The position numbers and the translations under genes are program-made. Positions 1 through 13,000 of a stretch of 64,000 nucleotides of DNA are shown here, in pieces. The DNA comes from Petaurus breviceps papuanus (Eukaryota > Chordata > Mammalia > Diprotodontia > Petauridae). The stretch covers positions 7,111,631-7,175,630 of the forward strand of contig JAMXIF010000073.1 in NCBI GenBank assembly GCA_028583685.1, read 5' to 3'. Below the pieces are notes generated by a model. That model had not been told where the DNA came from and did not search any database. It saw only the letters and a list, made by a program, of their open reading frames with translations. Numbering within the stretch: position 1 is the first letter of the stretch; every line of letters starts with the position of its first letter.

Positions 1-1159
1 CCAATTGAGAATTTGGTCATCTGTATTATGTCATATGAAACAGTTTTATATTAGGGGACATGGATAAGCTTATTTGGCTATGGAACATGTTGGGCAAAAA
101 AGTAAATACCTCCTTGATTGGGGGTAGGTTGAGGAAATTTTGGTTCCAAATTAAAGAAATTAAGCTCATTTTGTTTTTTAAAATGTTGCACATTTTAAGT
201 ATTTTTGATATATAATTTAATAGCTATACTTTAGATACAATTTGGAAAAGTTATTTTTTAAACTTTTTTTCATGTTTAGATACATTCTGAAAATACTTGA
301 AAAACATTACGATTTCATAGAGGTGTAGCATCACTTACAAAAAGGATAGTTTTCAATATGTAAATATGTATTTGTACTTTAAAGCAGGGATTCTTTTACC
401 CTCTTTTCTGTCCTGTACTTTTCTGGCTTCATCATTTCTCAGAATGTTTTCAAATATACAAAATATAAGATTACCAAGAAAACCAATTACATTGAAATAT
501 ATTTATCAAAATATTTTTTTAAAAGTTCACCTTAGCTTTTAAAGAACATTCTTTTTCTTGTGCATTTTTAACTTTCCCACACAACCCCTGCAAAACTTGG
601 TTAAATGGACAATTCACTTTCAGATATGCAGTCATTAAGAGTATATCTGTTTAAGTGCAGGTTAATAGATTAATTACACATAATACTGAAATTTTGTTGT
701 TAGGTACAGTATTTTGTTAAAGGCACATGTAAAATCTTTTATAAGTAGATCAAATATGAATGTTTGTGGCTTTTTGTGTACTGTTTGTATCCCTTGTTTA
801 AAAATGGTTGTACTCCTAAGTAATTTTCTAGGTGAAGTTTAGTTTTAACTTTGTCCTCAAATTTTGTATCCCTCTGATAATAATATATTTTGTTAACTGA
901 AAGGATGCTCTCCATAAACTTTAAGAAATTGGTAGTGAATTTTGGCAGAAGTTGGTTTTTGTTTTTAAAAATGAACTACGCAGTATACTTTGGGAAGGAT
1001 AGCAGTTATTTTAAATTAAGGGTATTCAGATAACTGATCTACTTATACAAACCTAAAAGTAGTTGTTTGCAACAAAGTTAGACTGTCTTATGTGTTTTAT
1101 TTCTGGCAATTAACATTAACTTTCTTTTTAGACAGTCCTCCAAGCATGCATTTGATTTC

Positions 1160-1291
1160 ATATAAGATCATAGATCTTGAGCTGGAAAGTACCTCATAGG
1201 CCATCTAGTCCTACTACCTCATTTTACAGATGAGGAAACTGAGGCTCACAGGGGTTAAAGGACTTGCCACAGGTAGTGTCAGAATCAGGTC
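1160..1291 (-). repeat. MIR-like SINE fragment, reverse
   Basis: The stretch from the ctcatttta(cagatgagg) block to cttgccacaggtagtgtcag is the reverse of a mammalian core-SINE (MIR family). A tRNA-derived SINE has inserted immediately after it. Confidence 0.65.
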
Positions 1292-1306
1292 CTGACAAAA
1301 ATTCTT

Positions 1307-1455
1307 TTTTTTTTCTTTTTGGAGGGCAGTTGGGGTTAAGTGACCTGCCCAAGGCTAGGTTTTTTTTGTGTCTTAAGTGCCTGAGGCCAGATTTGAATTC
1401 AGGTCCACCTGACTCCAGGGCCGGTGCTCTATTCACTGTGCCACCTAGCCACCCC
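1307..1455 (-). repeat. Marsupial tRNA-derived SINE (family A), reverse
   Basis: Poly-T start, then ggagggcagttggggttaag, a box-B-like aatctgg/ttgaattcagg block and the ccacctagccacccc head, all in reverse. Near-perfect 15-bp target duplications flank it (ctgacaaaaattctt at 1292-1306, ctgacaaatgttctt at 1456-1470). It belongs to the WALLSI/WSINE-like marsupial SINEs; the name is from memory. Confidence 0.88.
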
Positions 1456-3269
1456 CTGACAAATGTTCTTAACTGATATTCTCTAGCTAGAGAATGTTTA
1501 AACAGTTGCAATTACTGTTGCTTAACTAATTTGTAGAATTCACTAACTAGAAACTATAGTTATACTGGTTTAATGATTTATCTGTGGCACATCGTAGAGT
1601 ATAAAAGTCTGACGTACTTTTTAAAAAGCCTATTAGGAGGTAAAAGTGGGTGCTTACCAATATTGACCTTTAACTTGCAGTCATAGTAGTTAACTGCAGA
1701 GGTGTTTTGAAGGTGTACCAGAAAAAGCACAGGCAATTTGTTTTTTAACTGAGTGTGATTTTTTTTTCCCAGAGGTGTGGTCCAAATACTCAGAGTTTGT
1801 GATTCAGTGGCAAATGATATGTGATCTCTTTAATTCTCAAGTCATTATGGGGATTGGCCTATGAAGTACGTAGTACTGGATTGGCCTATAAACTTTAGTG
1901 ATTTTCTTGTGTGAGTAGGTGGGGAGGGAGGGTGTGTTTTTAAGAGAGAAAAGGAAAGTAAAATCAAGTTTTATTTTGTTCCTCTAAACACCCATATCCT
2001 TAACATTGTTTATTTTTTAGGATTTAACTTTAGTCTTTTTAAATCTAATCCAATGGCTTTTTGGACCAGTACCCCCTCCTCACAGCCTGAGAGCCAAGGT
2101 ATAAAGTGCACTCAGTGTGAGATGATTTCAGTTTTCTTAGCAGTTGGCAGTCTTTGACAAAGTAGCTTTGCTTCTTAAAATTGTATTTAACAGTTTACAA
2201 AATGCATGTTAAAGAGTGCTGATTTAGGTGAAGGTTATCTGCTGATGGTTTTAACACAGTGTTATGCTTGCACACTTGTTCTCCTCCTCATTGCCTTATT
2301 CTGTTTTGAGGGTGAAGTTATAGGCAGTCATTACTCTTTGCTACGTTGATTTCACTGTTGCACTCATCTTGACACACTCCCTCCCTATCCCCTTCACTTC
2401 TCTGGGCCATTGTTCATTTGTTCCCTTAACAGTGCTGGGCAGTAGGAAATACACAATCGGGAAATAACATTACATAGTTACCTGTTATGTGTCTATTTTA
2501 GGAAACAATTTTTAAGTATTGCAAGTAAAAGGTGAATTTCTGTAGGGTATTAAGCATAGTATATTTTGAATATACATCTGTTATTAAGCTCTACTGGGTG
2601 TAGGTAGTTGAAATGTTTTTAAAAAATCTTAGAGCCCTTGCCTTTGAAAAAAAATTAGAACTGTGCTCTAAACTGAAATGGGACAGCAAGAATCAGACTT
2701 GGGCATATCATTCAGAACATTTGATTTGGAAGAGACTTAGATACTCCCAGGATTAGATTGGAATAGGTTCTAAAACAAGCTTGCATCTTAGAAGTAAGGA
2801 CATTTTTAAGAGTCCTAGAAAAATGAAATGACTTGCAAAGATTACAAAGCTAGGATAAAAACCTAGGATCTCCCGATTTCATTTCTTGTCTGATGATCAC
2901 TATACAATGTGTATGCCCTTTTCCTTTATATTCCTCCAGCATAGTTTTATGAGTATTCTTAAATGTGTTGATGAGAGAATGTTCATTGTAAAGATGGCAA
3001 GGGAAAGGGGAGAGAATTTATTTCACTTACAATTGATTAAGGAATGATCACTATTATGCACGAATTAGTTTAATACTGTTGCTAGTCTCTTTAGCCAAAA
3101 ATTTGTCTAGCTTTTTCTCAATCTATTTCCCTATCCTCTAAGCAACCAGTCATTTTTAGCATCAAGAATTTGAAGTTTTTGTATGATTTTTAGCCATAGA
3201 GGTTTTGAAGCTCCGATGAACATTTTGGGGAGAGTATTTGTTAATACTATGTTGAGCAATGTGTGAAAT

Positions 3270-3270
<1 letters not shown>

Positions 3271-3317
<47 letters not shown>

Positions 3318-3327
3318 NNNNNNNNNN

Positions 3328-3374
<47 letters not shown>
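3271..3374. repeat. (GT)n microsatellite containing a 10-N assembly gap
   Basis: Uninterrupted GT dinucleotides on both sides of Ns at 3318-3327. The true repeat length is unknown because the gap lies inside the array. It sits within RANBP2 intron 20. Confidence 0.97.
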
Positions 3375-3377
<3 letters not shown>

Positions 3378-3894
3378 TTTAAAGCCTTAGTCTGGCATAT
3401 AAGGAATGTCCAAACTAATATCACATAACATTTTGGGGGGATTTCTGAGATTTCCCTGTAGGTGAAAATCAAGTTTGACTTTTTATTTAGACCATATTAT
3501 CTAATTTTATATTATGTTCTCTTAACTTAAGATATTTCATCAGTTGCATGTGCATGGCTCTTTTACTAGTTATTATTAGCATGTTAAAGGTTCTTTTCTA
3601 AGAAATTTACATTTTACAAAGTTTTAGGAATTGGATTATAATGTTATGTGTTATTTTGTCTAAATAAAAATAATGCTTTAAAACTACAGAAGATCTTGTG
3701 TTTAATGAAGGTAGCAGTGTGTATCATAAAGAATATTAAAAAAAATCAAATGATTGCTTCATGAGTTTTTTGCGTTAAAATGTAATGGTTTTTTGTATAC
3801 CTTATAGAAATTATTCTGTAGTTCTGATTTTAGGCTCGAGTAGTGATATATTATTTAAAATTTAGGCTTTGTAATTTTGCTTTATTTCTTATAG

Positions 3895-4062
3895 CTGGGA
3901 TAAAGAAGGAAACAGAAGAACTTTCCACAGATGATGTGCTCGTTGTTTATGAACTAACTCCTACTCCTGAACAAAAAGCTCTTGCTGTCAATCTTAAACT
4001 TCCTCCAACTTTTTTCTGCTATAAGAATAGACCAGATTATGTTAGTGAGGAAGAAGATGATG
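3895..4062 (+). CDS. RANBP2: RANBP2 exon 21: IR1 of the SUMO E3 module
   Basis: The exon encodes [13 protein letters not shown] followed by the IR1 repeat: a hydrophobic SUMO-interacting strand (VLVVYEL), then [20 protein letters not shown]. The acceptor is cttatag/ct and the donor g/gtaagg. It is entered in phase 1 and left with one base of the next codon. IR1 is the segment that clamps Ubc9 and SUMO-RanGAP1 in the known human complex. The key hydrophobic and LPPTFFC residues are present here. Confidence 0.95.
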
Positions 4063-7000
4063 GTAAGGCCCCATCTCATCTCACCCTCTTACCTTCTAGT
4101 ATTGTAGAAGTATAATAAACATTTAGGTATTAATATGAATATTTAAGATGTCTCACTACAGTGTTCCAGGGTTTATATAAGATTTTCCAAAAGTCTTAGT
4201 TCAGTTTTAAACTAATTAAGATATTGAAGCTTAAAACTGCACCAAGACTTTTGGGAAATCCTATATTTAACTTGTTTTGTAGAATTAGAACAATCTTAAG
4301 AATCATAGAATTTTGGAGTTGTAAGTAATCTTAGAGTCAGTCTAGCATATGTTAAAGTATGAATCCTTTCTATAACATGTACAAGTATGTTTGTGGCTAC
4401 TAGGATTTTATATGTGGAAACTCCTTTCAGTGATGAAGGTTACAACCTATGACAGGAAGTTGCTTGATGCTAATGTTAAATGATTTCATCATATTCATGC
4501 AGCTAGTAAATGTCAAAAGTAGGACTTGAATAGTCTTTTTAACCCTCAAGTCTAGCATTAGATCTGTTAGGTCACATTAGCCCACTGGCTTCTATTTATA
4601 TTGCTTGAATTCAGTGTTTTTTCACCTACCATCATCACATATTCACCTTCCATCATCACATATTGCCATCCATATTTCCAATATTTAATTACATTTGATG
4701 CTACCAATCATATTTTTAAGATGAAGATTTTGAATCAGCTGTCAAGAAACTTAATGGAAATTTATATCCAGATGACCCAGATGAATGTAAAGGACCTCAA
4801 GAATTTGTAACAGGTAAACTAATGCAGAATACTGGTTATATTACTTAAACATCCTGTAGATTGATAAATCTCATAGTCTTTATTTAGCATCAAACAAAAA
4901 AGTACATATGAACTTCCATGGAGATTTACTCCAAACTATACAAATTGTTCTGATAAGTAAGTGAATTTTAATGAAATTGACTATGAATGATAAATAGAAA
5001 TTATATTTACCCTTTGTCTATCATTATAAACAAGATGTATGTGGCTAGGAGAAGGGGAAAAAAATCTGGCTATGAATGATAAATAGAAAGTACAATTACC
5101 CTGTTTCTAACATTATAAATAAGATGTATGTAACTAGGAGAAGGGGAAAAAAACCTGCCATTATACTGGAGGGAAAATATTCTATGGAATTAGATAATTA
5201 TATTATTATACTGGGGATTACAGGAAACTACTGATTTTTATGGATTCTGGGATTTATACTCAGTTTTTTGTTTACTTTTCTTTTGCATCATTTTTTCCAA
5301 TTCATGATCTTTCCCTCAAACTTTAAAAATTTTTCTGAACTTAAGAATCCCTTACCCCTAAATTCATTTTCCCCATGGTTTTTCTTCCTCTTTATTTTGA
5401 CATTTCTGTTGTGTAATGGAACTGGACTATATTCTTCCAGTAGGTATTGGTCTAACATATTAATCACCTTAGGCAAAACTTACTTTAAGTTAGAATTTAT
5501 CAGTAATTCCGCAGCAAGTTTACTTATTAGGTATAGATAAAACAGTCTGCTGAATTTAAAATAAATATACACTTTTATTGCAATAAGTTGAAAAGAGAAC
5601 AATTGTAACCTCCCTCTTTTACTATTTATCACAGGATGAAAGGAGAGAAATTTTTTAGAATAAGTGGAAAAAGATTATTTTGATAGGGTAGACGGGCAAG
5701 GAGGGGAATGGAAAATGTAGGGAGAAGGAAAATAGTGGGAAGGAGAGGAAAGATTTCATTTTACTTTAGTAAGTGACTATCCCTATAGGGACATTTTAAA
5801 ATCATTCCAGTCTCTGGGGTTGGTTCATAGAGTATATTTTAAGCCGCCTCGTCTCTGTTAATGAATTTATGTTGCTTTTGTTACATTTATTCTTGCAGGA
5901 GAAGTTCCAGACCATGATAAAGAATGTGTGATTGTCTGGGAAAAGAAGCCAACCTCTGAAGAAAAAGCGAAAGCAGAAACTCTAAAGCTCCCTCCTACTT
6001 TTTTTTGTGGTGTTTGCAGTGATACTGATGAGGACAGTAGTCATCCAGAGGACTTTAACTCAGAGGTTCGAAAAGTCCAGGAAGCAGAAGTAAGGATGTC
6101 TTTATTATTTATTTATTTGTTTTGTATAATTGATACCTGCTACATTTAGCATTAAGGAAAATGAACTGACTTTTACCTAATGTCTCATTTTACACAGATA
6201 ACCTAAATTATCCTCAATATATGGATCCTTTCATTTTCCTCCTTATTGATTTTTCCCCCTTTCTGCCATATTTTTGTTTTTTTCTTTTTCTGTTTCCTTT
6301 CTTTGTGTTTTCTTTCTTTTTCTTGTTGAATATGCTTTAGGAGGGACCAGCAACACCCCATAAGCTTTCTTAAACCTACTTGCTGGGTGCCGGGTCTTAG
6401 TTCTTAAATAAATTGGCATTTTTATTCTAAAGAAGGTATTGACTGAAACAAAAGTAGATTCTTTTAAGAATTTTTAATCTAGGGCAGAATTGAAAAGAGT
6501 AGGAAATGGTACTAGAAATGTTAGTCTCTTAGTTGAGCTTGGCTAGCCAAACGTTTCATAGTTTTATTTGAAGTTAAACATTTTTATTGTGAATTAATTT
6601 GTGTGTTTTATTTTGTTTTTAGAAATCGCATGATGATGATGAAGTTACAAGTTCAACTGATACAGCATATACTAGTGGGACTAAAGTTCCTACTTCATTC
6701 ATATGTAAATCTGAAGAACCTGACTCTACTACTGAATCTGCTGACAAAGCACACAGTTCATCTGGGGCTAATGACAAACCTGTAGACTTATCTAATAAAA
6801 AAGAAAATGAGGCAGATTCCACAAGCCAAGGTAAAAATTCTGCTTTACCTGTGGATAGATACGTTTTTAGGAAAATGTTTACTGAGTGACTATCCGTTAT
6901 ATTGGTGTATTTTAGAAGAGTTCTATTTTTTCCTGATAATTTATAAAATTGTCCTAACATGTAAATTGTGTAATGACTTAAAGTAACAGTAACCAGAAAG

Positions 7001-10000
7001 ATGATTTACTAAATTTAGTACTGAGCTTATTTTGGTGACTTTATTAAGATGATTACAAAAGAATAATCTTTTGAGGCAAGATGGTATAGTTAACAGGGGT
7101 GAGGAACCTTTGGCCTTGAGGCCACACGTGGCCCTCTAGATCCTCAAGTGCAGCCCTTTAACTGAATTCAAACTTCACAGAGCAATTCCCCTTAATAAAA
7201 TAAAAATCCTCACCCCTGCTAGTAGAAAGAGTACCAGTTCTGAAGTCAGAGAAGTCCTGAGTTCAGATCCCACTTTTATTGTTCGCTATCTCTGACTGTG
7301 GGTAAGTCACCTAACCTTGGGTGGTTTCTTCATCTGTAAAATGAGGTTAAACCAGATGACCAAGGACCCTTTCAGTTCTAAATCTGTGATCCTATGATCT
7401 GTCCTTTGAGATTACCTAATTTGAATTGCAAAGTGACTGCAATGTCCATGTAGTCTTAACTTACAGCTGAACAAGAATCTTCTTTGCACCATATATGGCA
7501 AGTTTTATGTGAAGACCTTCAGTTAGGGAGAACACTCGCCTTTGGCAGCCCATATTCTGTTTTAGATCTTTCTAGTTAAGGAAGTTTTTCTGAACTAGTT
7601 CTGCCTCTCTGGAGTTTCTTCCATTGCCTTCAGTTCTATCTTCTGAGGCTGTTTAACATATGACAGCCCTTCTTCAAATACTTGAAGACAGAATAACTCT
7701 CCCTACATCTTTTCTTCATTTCATCTTTTGATATCACAGCTGCATTTCCTTTAACTGTCTACAATTGTTACCTCTTATTTCCTCCTGCTCCTCAGCTTCT
7801 TGCAGTTTGACTCCCAGCCTCAACACTCAAATAAATAGCTCTTTAAAAAGTTGCTAATCATCTGTTAATTGCTAAATTCAGTGGACTCAGTCCTTCTTGA
7901 CATTTCTGTAGTATTTGACAGTCCCTATGCTTTCTTTCTTGATAACATATCTCTTTCTTGATACCTCTTCCAGTCTAGCTGTTTGTTTCTCAGTTTCTTT
8001 ACCTGGATCATCATCATTCGTCTTTCACTTTCCGAATGTGTTTGATTCCTAAGGCCCTCTTCTCTCTTGGTAATTTCATCAACTCTAATGAATTGAAAGA
8101 TTATCTTTATGCAGTTGATTCTCACATATAAATGTCTAGTCCTAATTTTTCATGACTTCCAATCCCACATCATCAGCTGCCTATCAGACATTTTCAACCA
8201 ACTCTTCTATAGGTATTTTAAACTTAATCTATCCAAAAAACTCATTACATCTTTTTCACTTCTCCAGACTTCCTTGTGTCTGTTGAGGGTATTTACTATC
8301 TTGGTCACTCAGGTTCTCAAACTTGACTTTATTCCTAATCCTTCCCTTTCCTAATCCTTCCCTTTCATTCAGTTGAAATATCTTGATAATTTTACCTCTA
8401 CAGCATCTCTTGAATCCTTTTATTTCTCTTGTTTCAGATGACTACTACCCTAGTTTAGGCCTTTATCACCTAGACTATTTCATTAACATTCTAAATGGAT
8501 TTCTTTCATCCAATTTCTCCCCTCACTAATTCATCCCTCACACAACTGATAAAAGTTGTCAAGTCACTTCCTTGCTAAGGAATCTTTAGTTTTATTCAAG
8601 ACCTTCATATCTGGTACCATTCGACTTTTTCATGTTTACTTTACATTAATTTTCTTCATTCACTCTTATTTTCCATTCAAACCAACCTACTTGTTCTTTA
8701 AATTGGCATTCTCTCCACCCTCAAGCAGAGGAGGTGGGGATGGAGGGGAAGAGAGAGAGAGGGAAACAAAAGTGAAACCATGCCTTTATGGCTTCTGTAG
8801 AGTATTTGCAAGAGTGCTATATGCAAGTAGTAGTTACCTAATTATTTTTGATAACTTTTGATTTCCATAAGAAAGTATGATATTATTGTTCAACTGATAC
8901 TGTATAGCTCTTAGAAATTGGAAATTGATGGACTCTTCCATTTACCTGTCTTGAATAAAGTAGTTATAACAAATCTTCTATGAAAGATATTCATTCTTTT
9001 TTATTTTATTTTTGATTTAGAAGTAGAAACAACAGTGTTATTTGGATTTGGTACTAATACGGGATTGTCATTTGCGGATTTGGCTTCTGGTAATTCTGGG
9101 GATTTTGCTTTTGGTTCAAAAGGTAAGGTAACATTAGATTCAAGGCAACTAATTTCATATATTGACTGTGTTTCAGATTTGCTGTTGTTTAAAGAGCCTC
9201 AGAAATGTAATGATCATAAAATGTTACACTGAACTATAGTATTTTAAATTAGTGGCTAGTTTCTCTCTGGTTATAGTTTTATTGATCTGGCCTCTGTCTT
9301 TGTTTTGGGGAGAGATGACATGATTGCAGATGTATTGCTTAAGTATCAGCATTGTTTTTCTAGTAGTAAAGTAAGGGTTATATGATGTTAGGCAGTGTCC
9401 CCATCTCTTATCCTAGGGAATTGAAGGATATGGGTTCAACAATATTTTATCTAGGCCCTAGTCTCCATTTATAAATCTTTAATTCATAATTGTTTTCAGT
9501 ATTAAGAATTTTAAATACAAGTCCTCTCGTAAATGTTTATAAGGAATAAGTAGCATATGTTAGACATTAGATACCTTATGATAAAAGTTTTAATTTCTAT
9601 ATAGATGTCATTTGGCAAAGAATTCAGAATTTATGACCTACAGTAATGAATATCTAAATATCTTTAAAAATTTATTTCTTAAGATAAAAATTTCCAATGG
9701 GCAAATACTGGAGCAGCTGTGTTTGGGAAGCATGCAGTCACTAAAGGTGGAGAAGATGAAGAAGGTAGTGATGAAGAAGTTGTACATAATGAAGATATAC
9801 ATTTTGAGCCAATTGTCTCTTTACCAGAGGTATTAACTAAAGTTATTGATTAACAAGATGTCAATAAGATATGATGACACTTTTTTTATAGTGCTTTAAA
9901 TTTTTCACAGCTGTTATGTCATTTGATCCTCATATGTTGAGGTAGGCAATACAAATATTATAGCCATTTGACTCAGCAACATGAAGCAGTATTAATGATT

Positions 10001-13000
10001 AGTGATATTAAGTGACTTGTCCTTATGTTTGTTGATCTTGATACATATATAATATTATATAAATAAATGTCCTATGGCATTTATTTAAGTTTTTTTTAAT
10101 GCTTGTTGATTTTGAGCATTCAAAAAAAACCACCTTTTATGCTGTTTATCTCATGTGACATTTTAATATTTTTGAACAAAGACCTTATCCCAAGCTTATG
10201 CTCATAAAATATCATCCATTATACAGGCGATTTTTCAGAGTATTTGTCCTTTGGTTTTGAAGGATCTAGGATAGGGAAGGAATAACGTTTTAATTAGCTT
10301 CATCAGTGTGAAGTGTTTAGCTATCAACACATTCTAAATACAAAAGTTCCTAAAAATTATTGATTTCTAAATGAAAGGCTGTTAAATTCTTCAAGACTCT
10401 CTCCCAACAAAACATATTATGTGTGTTTAATAATAGGCTAAAAATTAGAAATAAGGGTTTTTTCATTTTTCCTCCTTTTCCTTTTCTTTCCTCTTTAACT
10501 TCACTTCTTTTTCTTTCTTTTTTTTTTTCCCACTTCATAGCATACATAGAGAAAGATGTCCGTTTCTATCAAAGCATTGCTGCCCATGTGCTTATTAGGA
10601 CTTTATCCTTTCTCAACTATATAGTCTTATTAGCTGCACAGCCTTTAGTATTTTGTCACTATTAGCTTCCTAATATAAAAGTCTCTTACACTCTTCTCTT
10701 TCCTCAAATCTGTAAATCTGTAAACCTCCATCACAAAAATACCTATATACAGCTTGTAGAGGGGAGGAAAATATGATCTCTATCAAGTAGTTGGTCCTGA
10801 TATGGAAAAGGCTGAAACTTTGTTTTCAGACCTAGGAGCAATGGATAGAAATTAGATGTAGGTAGATTTCAATATAAAGAGAAAAAGCTTCCTACCACTT
10901 CCAAGTTCTTCTGAAGTAGAATAGTCTATAGCAGGAGATAGTGGGTCTCCCCTTTGGGCTTCAGCGTAACTGGGGTGACCCTTTTTGACCCTGTCAGGGT
11001 TGTTGCAAATAAAGTTGCTCTCTATCATCTTTGAGAGTTTTTCCAAACCTGTGATTTGATTTGATTCTGTGATTCCCTATGTGACAGAGCCAGAATTTGA
11101 ACTCAGACTATTGCTTTACTGTAGTATTCTTTTCTATTTTCCTAGCAGGTATAAATATCTCAAAAGAAATCTGACTAATATAATTGCTTATTTGCTGAAA
11201 ATTGATTCATGTCTTTTCAGAATTTAAAACTTTGGAGGAATTAATTTTGTATTTATTTGATTCAGCAAAAATTATTGCAAATAAGAATCTTATGAGTTTT
11301 CTCAGAAATATTTTTGTTTGTGATTAAAGAAGTCCAAATGATCAGATGTTTACTTTATCATAGATATTGCTTAATAGATGTTATATGTAAAATGGAATGT
11401 CTAGGATAGTGCTGAGAAGGACTGATTATTTTCTGAGTGAAGTCCTAGGTCACAATTTATTGTATTGAGATTACAATTATTCCCTTACTCGCAAGACAGC
11501 TATTTGATAATTTTAAAACTCAAGAAAATGTATAAAGTTTCCATTCTCTATGCCATAAGAAAATGTTACTTGGTCAACAAATTGGGAGTTTGGTTAACTT
11601 CACCTATTAGTTAGTTTTTTCTACATCAAGAATAGAAACATTTTGAAAGTGCTTTTATACCTAAAGTAGCAATGCATATAGATTTTTGAGACGGAAAACA
11701 TTTAATTTCTAAGAGAAAAAGATAAACAAAAGGCAGGAAGAGAATCTGTACTTCCTGTCAGTGGCCTAGCCAAATGTAGTATACTGCTAACACTAAAAGG
11801 TATTACTGAAATACTGTTTTGGTAAATACCATTACCCCGAAAAATGACACATACAGACAGAGCTTAAAATAAATCTTAACCAATGGTCACTTGGAATTTG
11901 TAGTATTTAACCACTTGATTTGTAGTAGTAATAATTGAGACTGAGATCAACAAGTATAGTAGGACATGATGGCTACTGGTCATATGATGTCTTACACATT
12001 ATTAACCATGAAGCTGTAGCCTTCTCTGGGAGGTAGTACATGTTGCACTGATGATGAGATTGTTGTTCAGACAATCTGAAGAACATGTCAGTAGTGTTTC
12101 TATTTGTCTATTTTAGGTGGAAGTGAAATCTGGAGAAGAAGATGAAGAAATTTTGTTTAAAGAAAGAGCCAAACTTTACAGGTGGGACAGAGACGCTCTT
12201 CAGTGGAAAGAGCGGGGAGTTGGAGAGATAAAGATCCTTTTCCATACGATGAAAAACTATTATCGAATCCTTATGAGAAGAGACCAAGTCTTTAAAGTTT
12301 GTGCAAATCATGTTATTACCAAAGCAATGGAATTAAAATCCTTAAACGTTTCAAATAATGCTTTAGTTTGGACTGCTACAGACTATGCAGGTGAGTTTTA
12401 GTAGCCTTAGTACTTATTTGATTGAGTTCAAGTGTATATATAACATAGAAACTTTTCATGAGATTCAGTGTCATTAAAAGTCTTTTTTTGGCTTATAGAT
12501 GGAGAAGCAAAAGTTGAACAGCTTGCAGTCAGATTTAAAACTAAAGAAATGTCTGATTCTTTTAAGAAGAGATTTGAAGAATGTCAGGATAATTTATCAA
12601 AACTGCAGAAGGGACAAGTATCACTTATAGCAGAGTTGTCACAGGAGACAAATCCCGTCGTATTTTTCGAAATATTTGCTGATGATGAACATCTGGGACG
12701 TATTACTATGGAACTGTTCTCAAACATTGTGCCTCAAACTGCTGAGAACTTCAGGGCTCTGTGCACAGGAGAAAGGGGCTTTGGTTACAAGAACTCAATT
12801 TTTCACCGTGTAATTCCAGATTTTGTTTGCCATGTAAGTATGAGCCAAGACTCAAAACTAATTTATTTTATTGGTAGAAATTGTCCACAAAAACTTTCTC
12901 CCACAATTGAGAGAAGTAACATTATTCCATTGTCCAAGTTTGAATTCCTTTTCTAGCAGTTTGCCAATTGATTTTTCCCAAATACATTTCTTAAATAATG

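Larger units (their letters stand above)
1..3894 (+). other. RANBP2: RANBP2 intron 20 (3' part)
   Basis: AT-rich intron sequence with no coding exon that I can see. It contains a MIR-like fragment and SINE (1150-1470), a diverged MIR-like fragment at about 2695-2905, and a GT microsatellite. The stretches 1-1140 and 1475-2690 hold nothing I recognise. Confidence 0.7.

Noticed and set aside
3131-3472. A minus-strand frame with long His-Thr repeats
   Set aside because: It is the GT microsatellite read as CAC-ACA; it contains Ns and no other protein sign.
12391-12498. A continuous frame from 12468 into RANBP2 exon 28
   Set aside because: The first ten codons are intronic; the acceptor cttatag at 12498 fixes the exon start at 12499 in frame with exon 27.
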